Shown in pieces: positions 47,064 through 56,800 of a stretch of DNA of 56,800 nucleotides. How positions within the stretch are numbered: the first letter of the stretch is position 1; each line of letters opens with the position of its first letter. Both the position numbers and the translations under genes were made by a program. Source of the DNA: Trichomonas tenax (taxonomy: Eukaryota; Parabasalia; Trichomonadida; Trichomonadidae); the NCBI GenBank assembly GCA_023091735.1, contig JALKBU010000239.1, positions 1-56,800 of the forward strand, written 5' to 3'. Below the pieces are notes generated by a model. The model was not told where the DNA came from and searched no databases. It saw only the letters and a program-made list of their open reading frames with translations.

Positions 47064-50000
47064 ATGGAATTTTTAGTTTCTAGTCTCAGTTTTCTGGTCA
47101 AGCAGAAAAAGCTTCAGCCAGCGGAGCAGATTTTTTCCGAGAAACTCTCCACATTTGAGTCAACAATTCCATCAAAAATCGACGAAAAAGGAATCGATCA
47201 ACTTGAAAACCTTTTGATTTCGATAATGACTATCAACGATGGTGACTTATCGATACAGTTTTGCCACAGACTCGCAGAATGCTTTGTTTTTCTCTACAGC
47301 TTGGAAAATGCACCAAAAATCTTCAATTTAGTCACTTTCGTTCAAAAAAATCCATCACCAGCTGCATACTTCACAATAGGTTTTGTTGTAAATTCGATTG
47401 GAGACAAAAATAAAGCGATGATGAATTCTCTGACTGAATCTCTTCTCAAAGCAAAGAAACACAACTTCACTTCTGCCCTCTTCGCTTTGAACTACATAAT
47501 AAAGGTTACTTTCAACGAAGTTCAAAAATATGCAAAATCATTTTATAATTTAGTTGAATCAAATTACCATCATCAATCTGTATTCGTTTGTCTTCTTTGC
47601 ATCAAAATACTTCGAAAATTGATCAAATCAAATTATCATTCACCAGAAAGACTTTTAAAATTATCAATTGTAATTTATGGAGATTCTCTCAATAAATTTG
47701 TTCAGGAGAAGGCAGCTTGCTATGTTGCTGACTGTTTGATTGCTCTTCTTCCAAAACCAGAAGGAATAACAGAAATTATCAAAGAACTCAGCATGATCAA
47801 CAATTCGATGCCTATATTAATGAAATTCTGTCAGTTCATGGACAACGCAGAGCTCAATAAGCACGCAGAGGCTCTTCTCAAATTCATTCTAAGCAAAGAT
47901 AAAAATTATGTCAAAACATTCGCATTATTGCTTTCAATCGAAACAAAGAAGGCTCTCTTTGAGAAGATCGAGAAAGAAAAGGAAAGCGATGATCAGCTCC
48001 AAATTTTGAGATATATCTCTTACGATAGCGATTCAGACAGAACTGTTGCTGCCATCGCTAGCAAACTCATGGTAGAGGCTCATGATGACAGGAGCACCAT
48101 CTTATCTTTCTATGACGAACTTGCAACAAAGAATTTCGAACTCGCACGCGAGCTTTTGAATGCTTCATCAATCTTCCTCGCTTATCCACCAGAGAGCTAT
48201 CCAAACCTCGGCAGACACCTTATCGCTATGTCATTGATCACTGCGCAGTTAATCACATCAAATAGATCATTGTTGACACAAGAAATCTGCCAAAACATCG
48301 GAAGATTCCAGGACGAGTTCTTCCCCTCGACCAGAATATTCAAAGGAGGCTTCATCGGCGCTTTCATCACAGCTCGTGCATTAAAGGTTGCCGCCGATGA
48401 GAAAGTAAGAGGCGCCTTGAACAGAGTTCTTGTATATCTCGAGAATCCAAGCAACGGATCACATAAGATCAAACTCCTTGCAGCTGCAGTCACAAGCTTT
48501 CTCGCTTATCACCGTTCTGTGAAATCTTCGACAGCATTCTTGAACTTATATCTCCAGATTCCTCTTTACCAACAGGTTCCAACAGCTCTCGCTTATTCCT
48601 GCATTCTTGCAACACGCATACAACTCCCTGATTTCATGTTCAAGCAGCTCTTAGATTTCTCTCTCTCAGTTCCATTCTCCACCGATTTCTTAGAATCGAG
48701 ACTCAATATCTCGACAATTCCAATCGACAGATTACTTGGTAGAGAAGGTTACAGATTCAAACCAACCTGCTCCCTCCACATGTCCGACGATACTATGATG
48801 AAGATTGTTTTTGAGACATTTCCAAATGTTGTTTTGAATGCTCCGGCTGAGTTAAGAGACTTAAGCTGCCTCATCCACAACGAAAAGTACAGTGTCGCAC
48901 AGCCAGTTGATTTAGGCCTGTTGCTCGCATTGGCGAAGAATCCAGAGTCTGCAAAGTCTATTCCAGATGATGCAGCGAGACTTGTTATGAGAATGATGCG
49001 CAATATGGATAACGACATCGAGTTGTGCGTCTGCGGTGAGATTTCTGCGGCCTATTGCAAATTCCGTCCAGAGATCTTAGACAAAGTCAAAAGATTTACT
49101 AGAAAACTCCCAACTAAGCCGAAGGCAATTTTAACCGCTTCGATCTTACGTAACTGCGATCTCTCTGATAGTTTCATCATGGATTTGCAACAAGAATTAT
49201 GCGACATGTGCAAGAATGAAGGCGCTCAATATGCTTTCTTCGGCCTTGCCGTTCTCTTCCAGACAATCCAGTTTTCGGCATTAGCACAGTCAATGGCAGG
49301 AAATGCACTTCATTTCTTAGTTGGCGTTTTCAATACTAAGCTGATGTTGAATCCAATTGTTTGTTACTATGCACATCTTTGTTTCAATGCTCTTATGCCA
49401 CTTGTTTCATCAAGCGATGACTCCTCAAGCTCTGTTGTTATCTCCGAAGCATTGCAGTGTTTGGCAGGCACTAAGTCTCCATTCTGCCGCGCATTCTACT
49501 TGAGAGCTCTTTCACAGGCACTTCATTTCTCTAAGAAGTCAGTTTCTAACCCACGCTTACTTCTTGCATCAAAGAAATCATTCTCTATCGAAGTTTCCAG
49601 CTCCTGCGGTGCAATTTGCGACATGAGAATAGATAAATTCGATTACATGAATACAGCTCTCTTCCATCTTCAGCTTTACTCACTCGGACGTATCCAGGAG
49701 TACATCACAACGATTGCTGAGTATTCGGACAAAGTTAAGGAGTGGGTCAACCTTGTTAAAGATGTCATCACTATTTCTATTGTCCCAGGAACTTCCATCG
49801 AAGCACGCAACGAAGCAAAGATATGCATTCTCAAGGCAATGAAGCCATTGATCCCAAGAATCAAAGAAGCAGCTGACACAGAATCACTTGATGACACAAT
49901 CACAGCATTAATCAAAGTTGTCACTTCATCGACAAGTGATGATCAAATGCTTGAAGAATCCTTCAATCGTTTCTCTGAGATCATTGACACATTCACTGGC

Positions 50001-51434
50001 GCCATTAAGCTCGATGTTTACGACAGCCAGTTCGCTATCGCTCTTAGAGCTGCATTAAACGTCATCCAGATGAGCGACAGATTCCTCAAAGTTTATGTCA
50101 ACTACATCACGAACTCTGGACAACTTGCTCAGTACATCAAAGATATTGTTGATGTCACAATCAAAGCACCAAACACTAACGAACGCACATCATTTGCTTC
50201 TTATTTAATTTCCAAGTGCATCACATCTAGTGATGAGAAAATCATCGAAAGCGCAAAGGCAATTGCAACTGCTTTTGAGACGGCTTTGATCTCTGTTTTC
50301 CGCCGCGCTATCGAATCACGTGAACAATGGCAGACAGCCGCAGAGTTCAGAGATGATTTCGGAGAATCTTTCGGTGATATTATCGTTGCTCTTGTTTTCG
50401 CTCTCGCCATAACAAAATCGCAGAAAGTTTCGAACGAAGAGTTATGCAATTTCTTGATTGATACTTCATCAAAGTCAACAGAGAAGTGGAGAATTGACGC
50501 TTCAATTCGTGGTATTGTTTCAACATTCGAGTTCCTCGACAAACTTGATGACAATTATCGCTCTGAGTGCTTGAAGAATGTTCCAAAGAATTCCGAATTA
50601 ACACTTTTGTTCGAGCGCTCATTCTCAAAGCAACTCTCCAAGGATGATAAACTTCTTAATGAGTTCTATGAATATGTATCATCTGCAATCTATGATGACG
50701 AAGTTTATGCCAGAATTGTTAAGAATGCACCAGAAGAGTTCATGAAAAACCAGGGCAATGAGATATTCGAATTGTTCCTTAACCGTCCAAACTATTCCAA
50801 TCTCTGCACACTTCTTTTCCTCTCCAGTCACAGCGAGTTATACGAAAACAAGCTCTTGACGATCGAGGACGCAGAAAAGAAAGTTTCGCTTGCTGGAAAA
50901 CTTGTTATGTCAACAAAGACATGCTCAGAAAATATCTCTGAAGTTTTAGCAGCAAACTTCGATGAAAACGTTGTTTTGCTTTGCGGCAGATTATTGCAGG
51001 ATGAATCCACAGTTCCATCTGCAAAGCTCATCCTTAGTAAGGTCGAAGATGAGGCGAAGATCCCCGCTACAGAGTCATTTGCAATCCTCTGTATTTGCAT
51101 CTTCAAATCTCTTACTCAGGATATTATCAGTTTCTGCGAACTTGCTGTCAAGAAACTTGCTGATATGGCTGTTGGCTTTGACAATCGCATCATAAGACCA
51201 TCAGAATTCGCTCTCAAGATCCTCAAGGATATAGATGATGGCCGCCACTTGTTGAGAGTTTTATCAAATGAACAGCTCTCAAAGCTTTCCGAGAAGCTCG
51301 AGAATGCCCAGAAAGCAAAGACAAATGCCAGCAAATTCACTCTTAAGACTTTCGGCAACGCAAGGAAGACAAGAGAATCAGCCAACACAGATTGGGTTGA
51401 GCTTGATGCTTCCAGGTCTGATGACGAAAAATAA
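47064..51434 (+). CDS. Large HEAT-repeat protein, HEATR5/LAA1-like
   Basis: About 1456 residues from the first in-frame ATG, all helical. The N-terminal 240 residues follow the beginning of HEATR5/LAA1: a leader helix, a REFCHRLAECFVFLY-like helix (here QFCHRLAECFVFLYSLENA), YFTIGFVVNSIGDKNKAMMN, SLTESLLKAKKHNF, and FVQEKAACYVADCLIALLP. Further HEAT-like helices continue to about residue 1400, and the C-terminus has a short Lys/Thr-rich patch and a DWVELDASRSDDE end. HEATR5/LAA1 proteins assist AP-1 clathrin adaptor function at the trans-Golgi and endosomes. The family call rests on the N-terminal pattern and size; other giant HEAT proteins are possible. Codon use is moderately GC-biased. Confidence 0.65.
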   Translation: MEFLVSSLSFLVKQKKLQPAEQIFSEKLSTFESTIPSKIDEKGIDQLENLLISIMTINDGDLSIQFCHRLAECFVFLYSLENAPKIFNLVTFVQKNPSPAAYFTIGFVVNSIGDKNKAMMNSLTESLLKAKKHNFTSALFALNYIIKVTFNEVQKYAKSFYNLVESNYHHQSVFVCLLCIKILRKLIKSNYHSPERLLKLSIVIYGDSLNKFVQEKAACYVADCLIALLPKPEGITEIIKELSMINNSMPILMKFCQFMDNAELNKHAEALLKFILSKDKNYVKTFALLLSIETKKALFEKIEKEKESDDQLQILRYISYDSDSDRTVAAIASKLMVEAHDDRSTILSFYDELATKNFELARELLNASSIFLAYPPESYPNLGRHLIAMSLITAQLITSNRSLLTQEICQNIGRFQDEFFPSTRIFKGGFIGAFITARALKVAADEKVRGALNRVLVYLENPSNGSHKIKLLAAAVTSFLAYHRSVKSSTAFLNLYLQIPLYQQVPTALAYSCILATRIQLPDFMFKQLLDFSLSVPFSTDFLESRLNISTIPIDRLLGREGYRFKPTCSLHMSDDTMMKIVFETFPNVVLNAPAELRDLSCLIHNEKYSVAQPVDLGLLLALAKNPESAKSIPDDAARLVMRMMRNMDNDIELCVCGEISAAYCKFRPEILDKVKRFTRKLPTKPKAILTASILRNCDLSDSFIMDLQQELCDMCKNEGAQYAFFGLAVLFQTIQFSALAQSMAGNALHFLVGVFNTKLMLNPIVCYYAHLCFNALMPLVSSSDDSSSSVVISEALQCLAGTKSPFCRAFYLRALSQALHFSKKSVSNPRLLLASKKSFSIEVSSSCGAICDMRIDKFDYMNTALFHLQLYSLGRIQEYITTIAEYSDKVKEWVNLVKDVITISIVPGTSIEARNEAKICILKAMKPLIPRIKEAADTESLDDTITALIKVVTSSTSDDQMLEESFNRFSEIIDTFTGAIKLDVYDSQFAIALRAALNVIQMSDRFLKVYVNYITNSGQLAQYIKDIVDVTIKAPNTNERTSFASYLISKCITSSDEKIIESAKAIATAFETALISVFRRAIESREQWQTAAEFRDDFGESFGDIIVALVFALAITKSQKVSNEELCNFLIDTSSKSTEKWRIDASIRGIVSTFEFLDKLDDNYRSECLKNVPKNSELTLLFERSFSKQLSKDDKLLNEFYEYVSSAIYDDEVYARIVKNAPEEFMKNQGNEIFELFLNRPNYSNLCTLLFLSSHSELYENKLLTIEDAEKKVSLAGKLVMSTKTCSENISEVLAANFDENVVLLCGRLLQDESTVPSAKLILSKVEDEAKIPATESFAILCICIFKSLTQDIISFCELAVKKLADMAVGFDNRIIRPSEFALKILKDIDDGRHLLRVLSNEQLSKLSEKLENAQKAKTNASKFTLKTFGNARKTRESANTDWVELDASRSDDEK

Positions 51435-51804
51435 TTTCACTTTCTATATATAATAAAATAAAAAAAGCTTTCTTTTAAACTCATAGATTCAATTCCTCTT
51501 AGATATGGTATCATTTAAGAGAATCATTATGCCCAAAAAAGAATATTTGTATTTTTTATAATTTATTTTTATTAATAACTAAGATTGGTTGTTATAAAAA
51601 TACATAGTGTTGGATATGAATAGTAGAATAGTGAAATATTAAAATAAAATAAAGAAGATTCAAGTTTTTGATAATAAATTGAAATTTATTATAAACAATG
51701 TATTGGATGGGCTTTGTATTGACAAGGATGTATTAGGGGTGGAATGAAAAACAATGAGGATGATAAAATTAGAAAAATTAAAATTGAAATAGATTTCTTA
51801 CACA
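51435..51804. other. Spacer between convergent genes
   Basis: AT-rich; no gene is supported. Confidence 0.4.
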
Positions 51805-52614
51805 TTAATCTATATCAAAAGGAACTAATCTTCTAACAGATAATGCAGAAGAACTTATTCTTGACCTTACATTGCCGATTAGACCAGATCTATGCCTTTT
51901 GCTGACAAGACCGTTACTTTTCAGCATTTCGTGTGTCTCACGTATTTTGGCATAAGCCAAGTGTTGTCTGCCGAGCACGTGATCAGCCATTTTCGTGTGT
52001 TCATCACATCGCTGAATAACAGCTGTACAAACTTCACAAATGAAGAGCCTCTGTTCATTTTGGACCGAATTTTTATTCAGTTCTGCTTCACGTTGTTTTC
52101 TCGCTTCTCTAATTAATTCTGCTTCGTTCATTTCAGATAAAGCGCGAATTACTTCGCCAGCAAGTCCATGTTCACGTGAAGAACGGATTAATCTGTCTAT
52201 TTTTGAATCCATATCACGCAAATCTGGATTAATTTGGACTTCAGCACTTTTCGATTGTTGGAAGTTTTTACTGACTGTAACGCGCTTATTTGCATCTATG
52301 ATAATGCTGTCGAGAATTTCGAAGAGCTGTTGATCATAGTTCGTCGTGAATCCTTTGTTTTCTGCGATATATTGCTCTCTGAGCGAGCTTGGACATGGAC
52401 AAACCTCGTACTTGCACGGTCCGCGTGAAAGACGCGTATGTTCAAGAAGAGAAAACGGACAACATCCCGCCAAACTGTATTTACATACTCGAGGGTCCTC
52501 GTAGCTCGAAATCAAGTGTGAAGAATTGTCACCATTTCTGTCAACACCCAGCCACTCGTCAAGCATTTTCTCGAACATTCCATACTTGAAACTAGTATAC
52601 TTTTTCACATTCAT
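51805..52614 (-). CDS. LUC7: LUC7-family U1 snRNP splicing factor
   Basis: 269 residues from an ATG. The first zinc finger has DPRVCKYSLAGCCPFSLLEH and then RGPCKYEVCPCP. The fourth ligand, His in most relatives (PKxHD), appears replaced by Cys. A helical middle (RVTVSKNFQQ...ALSEMNEAELIREARK) precedes the second finger, ICEVCTAVIQRCDEH then ADHVLGRQHLAYAKIRE, with its C2H2 ligands intact. LUC7 sits in U1 snRNP and stabilises 5' splice-site recognition. That is relevant here because trichomonads keep a spliceosome for few introns, and none was noticed in this window. Four upstream elements lie within 200 bases. Confidence 0.92.
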   Translation of the reverse strand: MNVKKYTSFKYGMFEKMLDEWLGVDRNGDNSSHLISSYEDPRVCKYSLAGCCPFSLLEHTRLSRGPCKYEVCPCPSSLREQYIAENKGFTTNYDQQLFEILDSIIIDANKRVTVSKNFQQSKSAEVQINPDLRDMDSKIDRLIRSSREHGLAGEVIRALSEMNEAELIREARKQREAELNKNSVQNEQRLFICEVCTAVIQRCDEHTKMADHVLGRQHLAYAKIRETHEMLKSNGLVSKRHRSGLIGNVRSRISSSALSVRRLVPFDID

Positions 52615-52807
52615 TCATAAAAGTGCCAATTTTTAATTGTTTTTTGACTTTACAAAAAATCCTTGATCATATTTTTATTTTACATGGCATTTTAATCAAT
52701 ATTCAAAACTTTACATGTCAAAATATTAACTTATCTTAATTATATTTACACGACAAATTAATATTTACTTATCAAATTTTGTGTCTTTTTTTTGGGTTTA
52801 CATGGCA
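52615..52807 (-). promoter_or_regulatory. Four TTTACATG/TTTACACG elements upstream of LUC7
   Basis: TTTACATGGCA (52679-52689), TTTACATGTCA (52710-52720), TTTACACGACA (52745-52755) and TTTACATGGCA (52797-52807) are all on the plus strand, opposite to the direction of the LUC7 gene, which starts at 52614. Regular spacing of about 30-50 bases is apparent. Confidence 0.65.
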
Positions 52808-53106
52808 TTATGATTCAAATTATGTCAGATTCGAGTTTTTATTTGTCAAAAATATCAGAAATGATTTTCATAATTATCATTATATTTTCAAACCATCTTA
52901 GTTACGTGAATGTAAAATAAAAATCTGGGAAATGGATTTAATCGCGTTAAAATGTGATTTTGAGAAATATTATTTTAATTTTCTTTGTTCGATCTTTGAT
53001 ACATTTAGTGTTTTTTTTAATATTAGTGCATGTATATAATTTCATATTTAAACAATCATCAAATATTAAAAGTTGTGGCATAGATAATAAGATATCAATG
53101 ATTAAA
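52808..53106. other. AT-rich spacer
   Basis: No gene is supported. The amidohydrolase pseudogene ends here on the minus strand. Confidence 0.4.
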
Positions 53107-54702
53107 TCAAACATCCTGTTGATAAACAATTTTACCAGCCAGGAATGTCTTAGGAGGTCTGATGTTATGTATTTCGTGAACATCACACGTGAACACATCA
53201 GATTTCCAAATAACAAAATCAGACAACATTCCTTTCTTGATTTGGCCCTTGGAGTTCTCCTCGAATGAAGCGAACGCACCCTTTGTTGTATAGCTGTGTA
53301 CGGCCTCCTCAACAGTCAGCGCCTGTTCAGGAAGATACGGAGCAAACTTTCCTTTCAAGTCTTGCCTTGTGACAGCGCATTGTATGCCAGCCATCGGATT
53401 TGGTGTTTCAACTGGACAATCTGATCCATTAGAAACATTAACGCCGTTGTCTGCAAGTGTCTTGAAAACATATGAAGTTTTAGCTCTTTCTTCATCGATT
53501 CTTTGTTTGACCATAGTTATGTCGTAATCAATAAATATCGTTTGAACATATGCACATAATTTCATCTCCTTGAACTTCTCAATCAACTCTTCATCCATGA
53601 TCTGGCAATGAACAATTCCGTGACGCATATCCGGCTTCGAATTAGCTTTTGAAACTTTGTTGATAGTATTTACAATGATTTTCATCATACCATCACCAAT
53701 AGCGTGAATTGCGACTTGCATGTCATTGTTATGTGCAATTATAATTATTCATCTAATAACTCTTGAGTGTATACCTGTATATCTATTTTTGATGGATCAT
53801 CTGAATACAGTTTCTGCAACAAAGCTGTGCGTGCTCCCAAAGACCCATCTCCTAACAATTTGAGTGGACCAATCTTGAAGAGGTTTGTGCCTGCTCCTGT
53901 CTTATACCCTTTTGCAATGAAATCTTTTAGAAGCTCTGGTTTCTTTATTTGCGATTGTTCATTGATTCAAACTTTTAATCTTCCTTCTCCTTCGAGTTCT
54001 TTGTAAGCTTGTATGGCAACATCATAAGGAACGTCAAAGCAGGTGAAATCATCTGTCTGGGCTGAAGTAACACCAAATTTATTCAAGTTTGAAGTTGCAT
54101 TATAAAGTATTTGCTTAATTTCTTGAAGGTTCGGTTGAGGAATGATTTCTCTAATTAGTGATTGGGCGTTCTTCTTGATAAGATCAGTCAGTTTTCCATT
54201 AATTTTCTAGATTTCTCCACCTTCTGGATTTTGGGTGTTTTCTATGATTTTAGAAAATGAAAGGGCCATAGAATTGCAGCACCTTATGTGGAAACGGACT
54301 CTTTATATGTAAATCGGATGTTCTGTTGTGATTAAATCTAAATCTTCTTTAGAAGGGAAGCTTTTGTCATTCTCAAATAAATCTTGATTCCATCCAACAC
54401 CAATAATCCATTTTCCCTTCTCTGGTTTCTCTTTCTCAATAAATGGCTTAATTCGTTTTTGAATTTCGTTAATTGATTTAGATCCAACTAAATCAACCAT
54501 CGAAAGAGAATATCCATATCATACACATGCAGATGTGAATCATTGAAACCCGCAGTGACAGTTTTTCCATTTTCACATCGAATTTTTGATCTTTTAAGTC
54601 ATCGTATTTACCAACGTCTCCAAAAACTCCGTCTTCTTCCACGAAACTGTCAACAAAGCCGCTTCCAGTGTAAACTTTGCCATTGTAATAAAAAATTTTC
54701 AT
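53107..54702 (-). pseudogene. YtcJ-like amidohydrolase, many-times-broken gene
   Basis: From an ATG at 54700-54702 the usual order is recognisable through several frames. It starts with FYYNGKVYTGSGFVDSF, then a metal-site FNDSHLHVYDMD segment, GKWIIGVGWNQDLF and DLITTEHPIYI. After these come TGAGTNLFKIGPLKLLGDGS and the GARTALLQKLYSDDPS block. The last piece is an intact 204-codon run with VAIHAIGDGMMKIIVN, HGIVHCQIMDEELI, NGSDCPVETPNPMAGIQCAV and an ALTVEEAVHSYT-GAFASFEE end. At least five lesions are seen (frameshifts near 54495-54560, stops near 54303 and 54210, a TGA near 53968, and a stop plus frameshift near 53722-53755). Intact relatives are metal-dependent TIM-barrel hydrolases, mostly bacterial. 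A bacterial origin is inference. Confidence 0.85.
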
Positions 54703-55594
54703 CTTCAATTTAAATAAATAACCTTATTCATCAACAACTTTCATCATTTGCAAACTTCATCAATTTTTAATAAACTGCATTCCATCACATGATATATAAT
54801 AGAGCTACTGTTGTAGTATATGAAAACATAATATTTAAGAAAAAGTATAATGAATAAAACAGGGGTCATTGTTCTATGTAATCATAACTCAAAAGCCAGA
54901 TTTGATTAATGAATTGAAAAAAATCTCACAATTTCAGCTTCATTAGAGCATCATCTCATAGGTTATAGATAGAGGCGATATTTTTCAAATTGATATCCAA
55001 AACATATTGAATGTCTTCACATTTTATCATTATTATGATATGAATCTCCATTATCAATCGCAATTGAAAAGAAGTCTCTTTTAATTGTTCAATTCTTAAA
55101 ATCAAAGGGTGCTTTTGAATAAGCTCTCTACCCCTTGATGTTCTTTTTTTTACGATTTTGGCTCTTCTTATTTCTTTTTTCATCTCCTTGAAAAGGAGGT
55201 GTTTTTTTTGAGAGCGGCATTCAGCTGGTGTATATATACGTCTATTAATTAACATATATCGGCGGGGGCTGGATATGAAGAGGCAGCAACTCTAGATAAT
55301 CAACATCAATATTGAATTTTTCAAATCCTTGTAATTGTATTCAGAGCAATGAAATTAACTTCTACAAATTTCTTTTCTAGATTTTAGGGTTTTGAAGTGA
55401 ATTTTAATTCTTTTACTTTAAGTGCTTTTCAAAAGAATTTCTGCTGTAGCTGTCATGTACTCTATGCAGTGAAATACTAAAAGCTAAGGCAAAACCCTAC
55501 AACAATGATATAGAAAACAATTTTTCCAATTTTGAGATTGATTTCATATGTGAAAAATTTAAAGAGGGTGTAAAAAATTATTAAAGGGGTTAAA
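54703..55594. other. Spacer with a doubtful 100-codon frame
   Basis: A minus-strand frame at 54956-55255 starts at an ATG and is Lys/Arg-rich at first (KEIRRAKIVKKRTSRGRELI). It then becomes Ile-rich without a domain; I do not call it a gene. A TTTTTTTT tract and AGGAGGTG word near 55195 are low-complexity sequence. Confidence 0.4.
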
Positions 55595-56149
55595 ATGGAA
55601 GGTGAGAATAACGAAGAAGTTACACAAAATAAACCAACAATTCCGAAGCCGGCGGATTACGATTCATGGAAGCAGTGCAAGAAAGAGTCCTGGGACCAAA
55701 TGGAAGCAAATCCAAACGCATTTTTCTACAGACACGTTTTACCTAACGAAACAAGAAAGAATGGTTCATGGTCTGAGGAAGAGAAGAAGCTTTTCATTGA
55801 AGTTTTACGGAAAACGCCAAAAATTAATTCACATTGGGGTTTATTCGCACGAAATATTCCAGGAAGAGTTGGCTATCAATGCCATCACTATTACTTACGC
55901 ATGGTGGAGAGCGGAGAGCTGCAAAAACTTGCTCCTGATCTGGATTTACCTCCTCCAAAAGTATATGAGACGAGTAGACGCCATAAATACGAAGAAACAT
56001 CTTACAATGAGAGTGCTAAACTTGATGACATTGAAGACGAATCACTTTACATGAAAGAATCAGACAAAGATTCAAATCATAAGCAAAAACTCAAATCTCC
56101 ACTCAAGGGGTCAACTGAAAACTCAACAGAATTTGGTTTGTATTTCTAA
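55595..56149 (+). CDS. SANT/Myb-like DNA-binding protein
   Basis: 184 residues from an ATG. A leader of about 55 residues (WKQCKKESWDQMEANPNAFF) precedes one SANT/Myb repeat at about 57-105: GSWSEEEKKLFIEVLRKTP, HWGLFARNIPGR and GYQCHHYYLRMVESGEL. A polar, Ser/Lys-rich tail follows. Single-repeat proteins of this type occur in chromatin and transcription complexes. The third helix (VGYQCHHYYLRMV) has the expected aromatic spacing. With the other Myb genes it makes five Myb/SANT loci in 57 kb, one of them broken. Confidence 0.85.
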   Translation: MEGENNEEVTQNKPTIPKPADYDSWKQCKKESWDQMEANPNAFFYRHVLPNETRKNGSWSEEEKKLFIEVLRKTPKINSHWGLFARNIPGRVGYQCHHYYLRMVESGELQKLAPDLDLPPPKVYETSRRHKYEETSYNESAKLDDIEDESLYMKESDKDSNHKQKLKSPLKGSTENSTEFGLYF

Positions 56150-56800
56150 TGCTCATCATAATTATAATTTCTTCTCTTTCTATTTTTGAGTCATGTTTCA
56201 AGGCTTCAATACTTGCAGACATATATATCTATATCAGCAAAGCATTGCTATGTGAATTTTGAACAAAATACACATATTTGATTTGAAACAAAATTGCAAA
56301 CAGTTGTTCACTTTATATAGCTTTTATCTATGCGATTCTGCTATCATTTGTGCTTCTATTCGACCTGCTTCATGCATTTTCTAATTATCAATTCCATTAA
56401 TTATTTTTTGTATGAATAAAATCACTCCTATCAAAAAACATTAAAAATGATTATATAAAACCAGAGATAGCACAAAATGAATGATATATTTCCATTGCAG
56501 TCCTCGTTAACGTGACTGGTACTCTTGAAATGCTGAAACTACTCTTTTTCTGACTTGTAAAAAACTTTTCTGACATGATATTATTATGCATCGGGGACAG
56601 TATAATATGTCATGAAAAAGTCATTGGTTTCTCTATCAGATGAAAAGTAAATATATATTTTGTCATATACATTAGTAGTATATGATTGGGGGTTGTATGC
56701 CACTTTTTGTAACTATATATAGTGGGGACAATAACTAATATATATAGTGGGAAAAACTAAGTTAATTTTAAATTTTATTTATTTTTATTCTTACATAAAC
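56150..56800. other. Right-hand flank with an imperfect hairpin
   Basis: No gene is supported. Around 56563-56620, CTTTTCTGACATGATATTATT and TAATATGTCATGAAAAAG are near-complementary around a loop containing CGGGGAC. A TATATATAGTGGG word recurs at about 56723 and 56740. Confidence 0.45.

Noticed and set aside
54956..55255. 99-codon minus-strand frame
   Set aside because: It begins with a basic stretch but ends in low-complexity Ile-rich sequence; no family recognised and no upstream element.
1..56800. Spliceosomal introns
   Set aside because: Reading the gene bodies, I saw no trichomonad-type 5' GTATGT with the extended 3' ACTAACACACAG motif, and all confident genes are open from start to stop.

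Overview
The window looks like nuclear DNA of a parabasalid protist, most likely a trichomonad close to Tritrichomonas (inference from content; no search was run). It is very AT-rich and codes on both strands, with single-exon genes read in the standard code. Several genes carry a trichomonad-type Initiator (TCA+1 Y T/A) 0-12 bases before the ATG. Many stop codons lie in TAAA, the combined stop/poly(A) signal known from trichomonads. Gene content fits: a hydrogenosomal-type chaperonin 10, a cluster of Myb/SANT proteins, BspA-like leucine-rich-repeat fragments, a clan CA cysteine peptidase remnant and a GH99-like protein. Ribosomal-protein genes have a distinctly GC-richer codon choice than their neighbours.

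Layout. 0-2 kb: a 980-base foldback element with terminal inverted repeats and nested hairpins. 2-7 kb: a THOC7-like coiled-coil gene, ribosomal protein uL2, a broken BspA-like gene, and an STK19 homologue. 7-13 kb: a degraded zone with two more BspA-like remnants, a cysteine-rich repeat gene and a relative of it, and a cysteine peptidase pseudogene whose 3' end is cut by a 116-base copy of the neighbouring gene. 13-19 kb: two unknown small genes, a CFAP119-like flagellar gene and two related R2R3 Myb genes. 21-29 kb: ribosomal protein eL13, a GH99-like membrane protein, an all-helical protein, an ALG5-like protein and a CLASP-type TOG protein. 30-36 kb: a decayed gene of an uncharacterised 'YLFW' family, an EF-hand-like protein, a PP1-type phosphatase with a long tail, an intact Myb gene and a Myb gene with one nonsense codon. 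37-43 kb: a protein kinase gene with two adjacent in-frame TGA codons, ribosomal protein uS2, Cpn10, a Rab GTPase and an unknown protein. 43.4-44.1 kb: five successive long imperfect hairpins. 45-56.8 kb: a second all-helical protein, a large HEATR5/LAA1-like HEAT protein, LUC7, a many-times-broken amidohydrolase pseudogene and a SANT protein.

The genes are mostly unrelated housekeeping and regulatory genes, not an operon-like pathway. Two things unify the window. First, the element TTTACATGTCA (and close variants such as TTTACATGACA or TTTACACGACA) recurs on either strand, mostly as clusters within about 150 bases of gene starts. Second, the three ribosomal-protein genes share a different proximal element (GGTTTGGT..CCTTT) just before the ATG. 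In two of them it contains a match to the published Trichomonas M3 core-promoter consensus. The most unusual non-coding structures are the hairpin array at 43.46-44.03 kb and the nested palindromic element at 0.92-1.90 kb.
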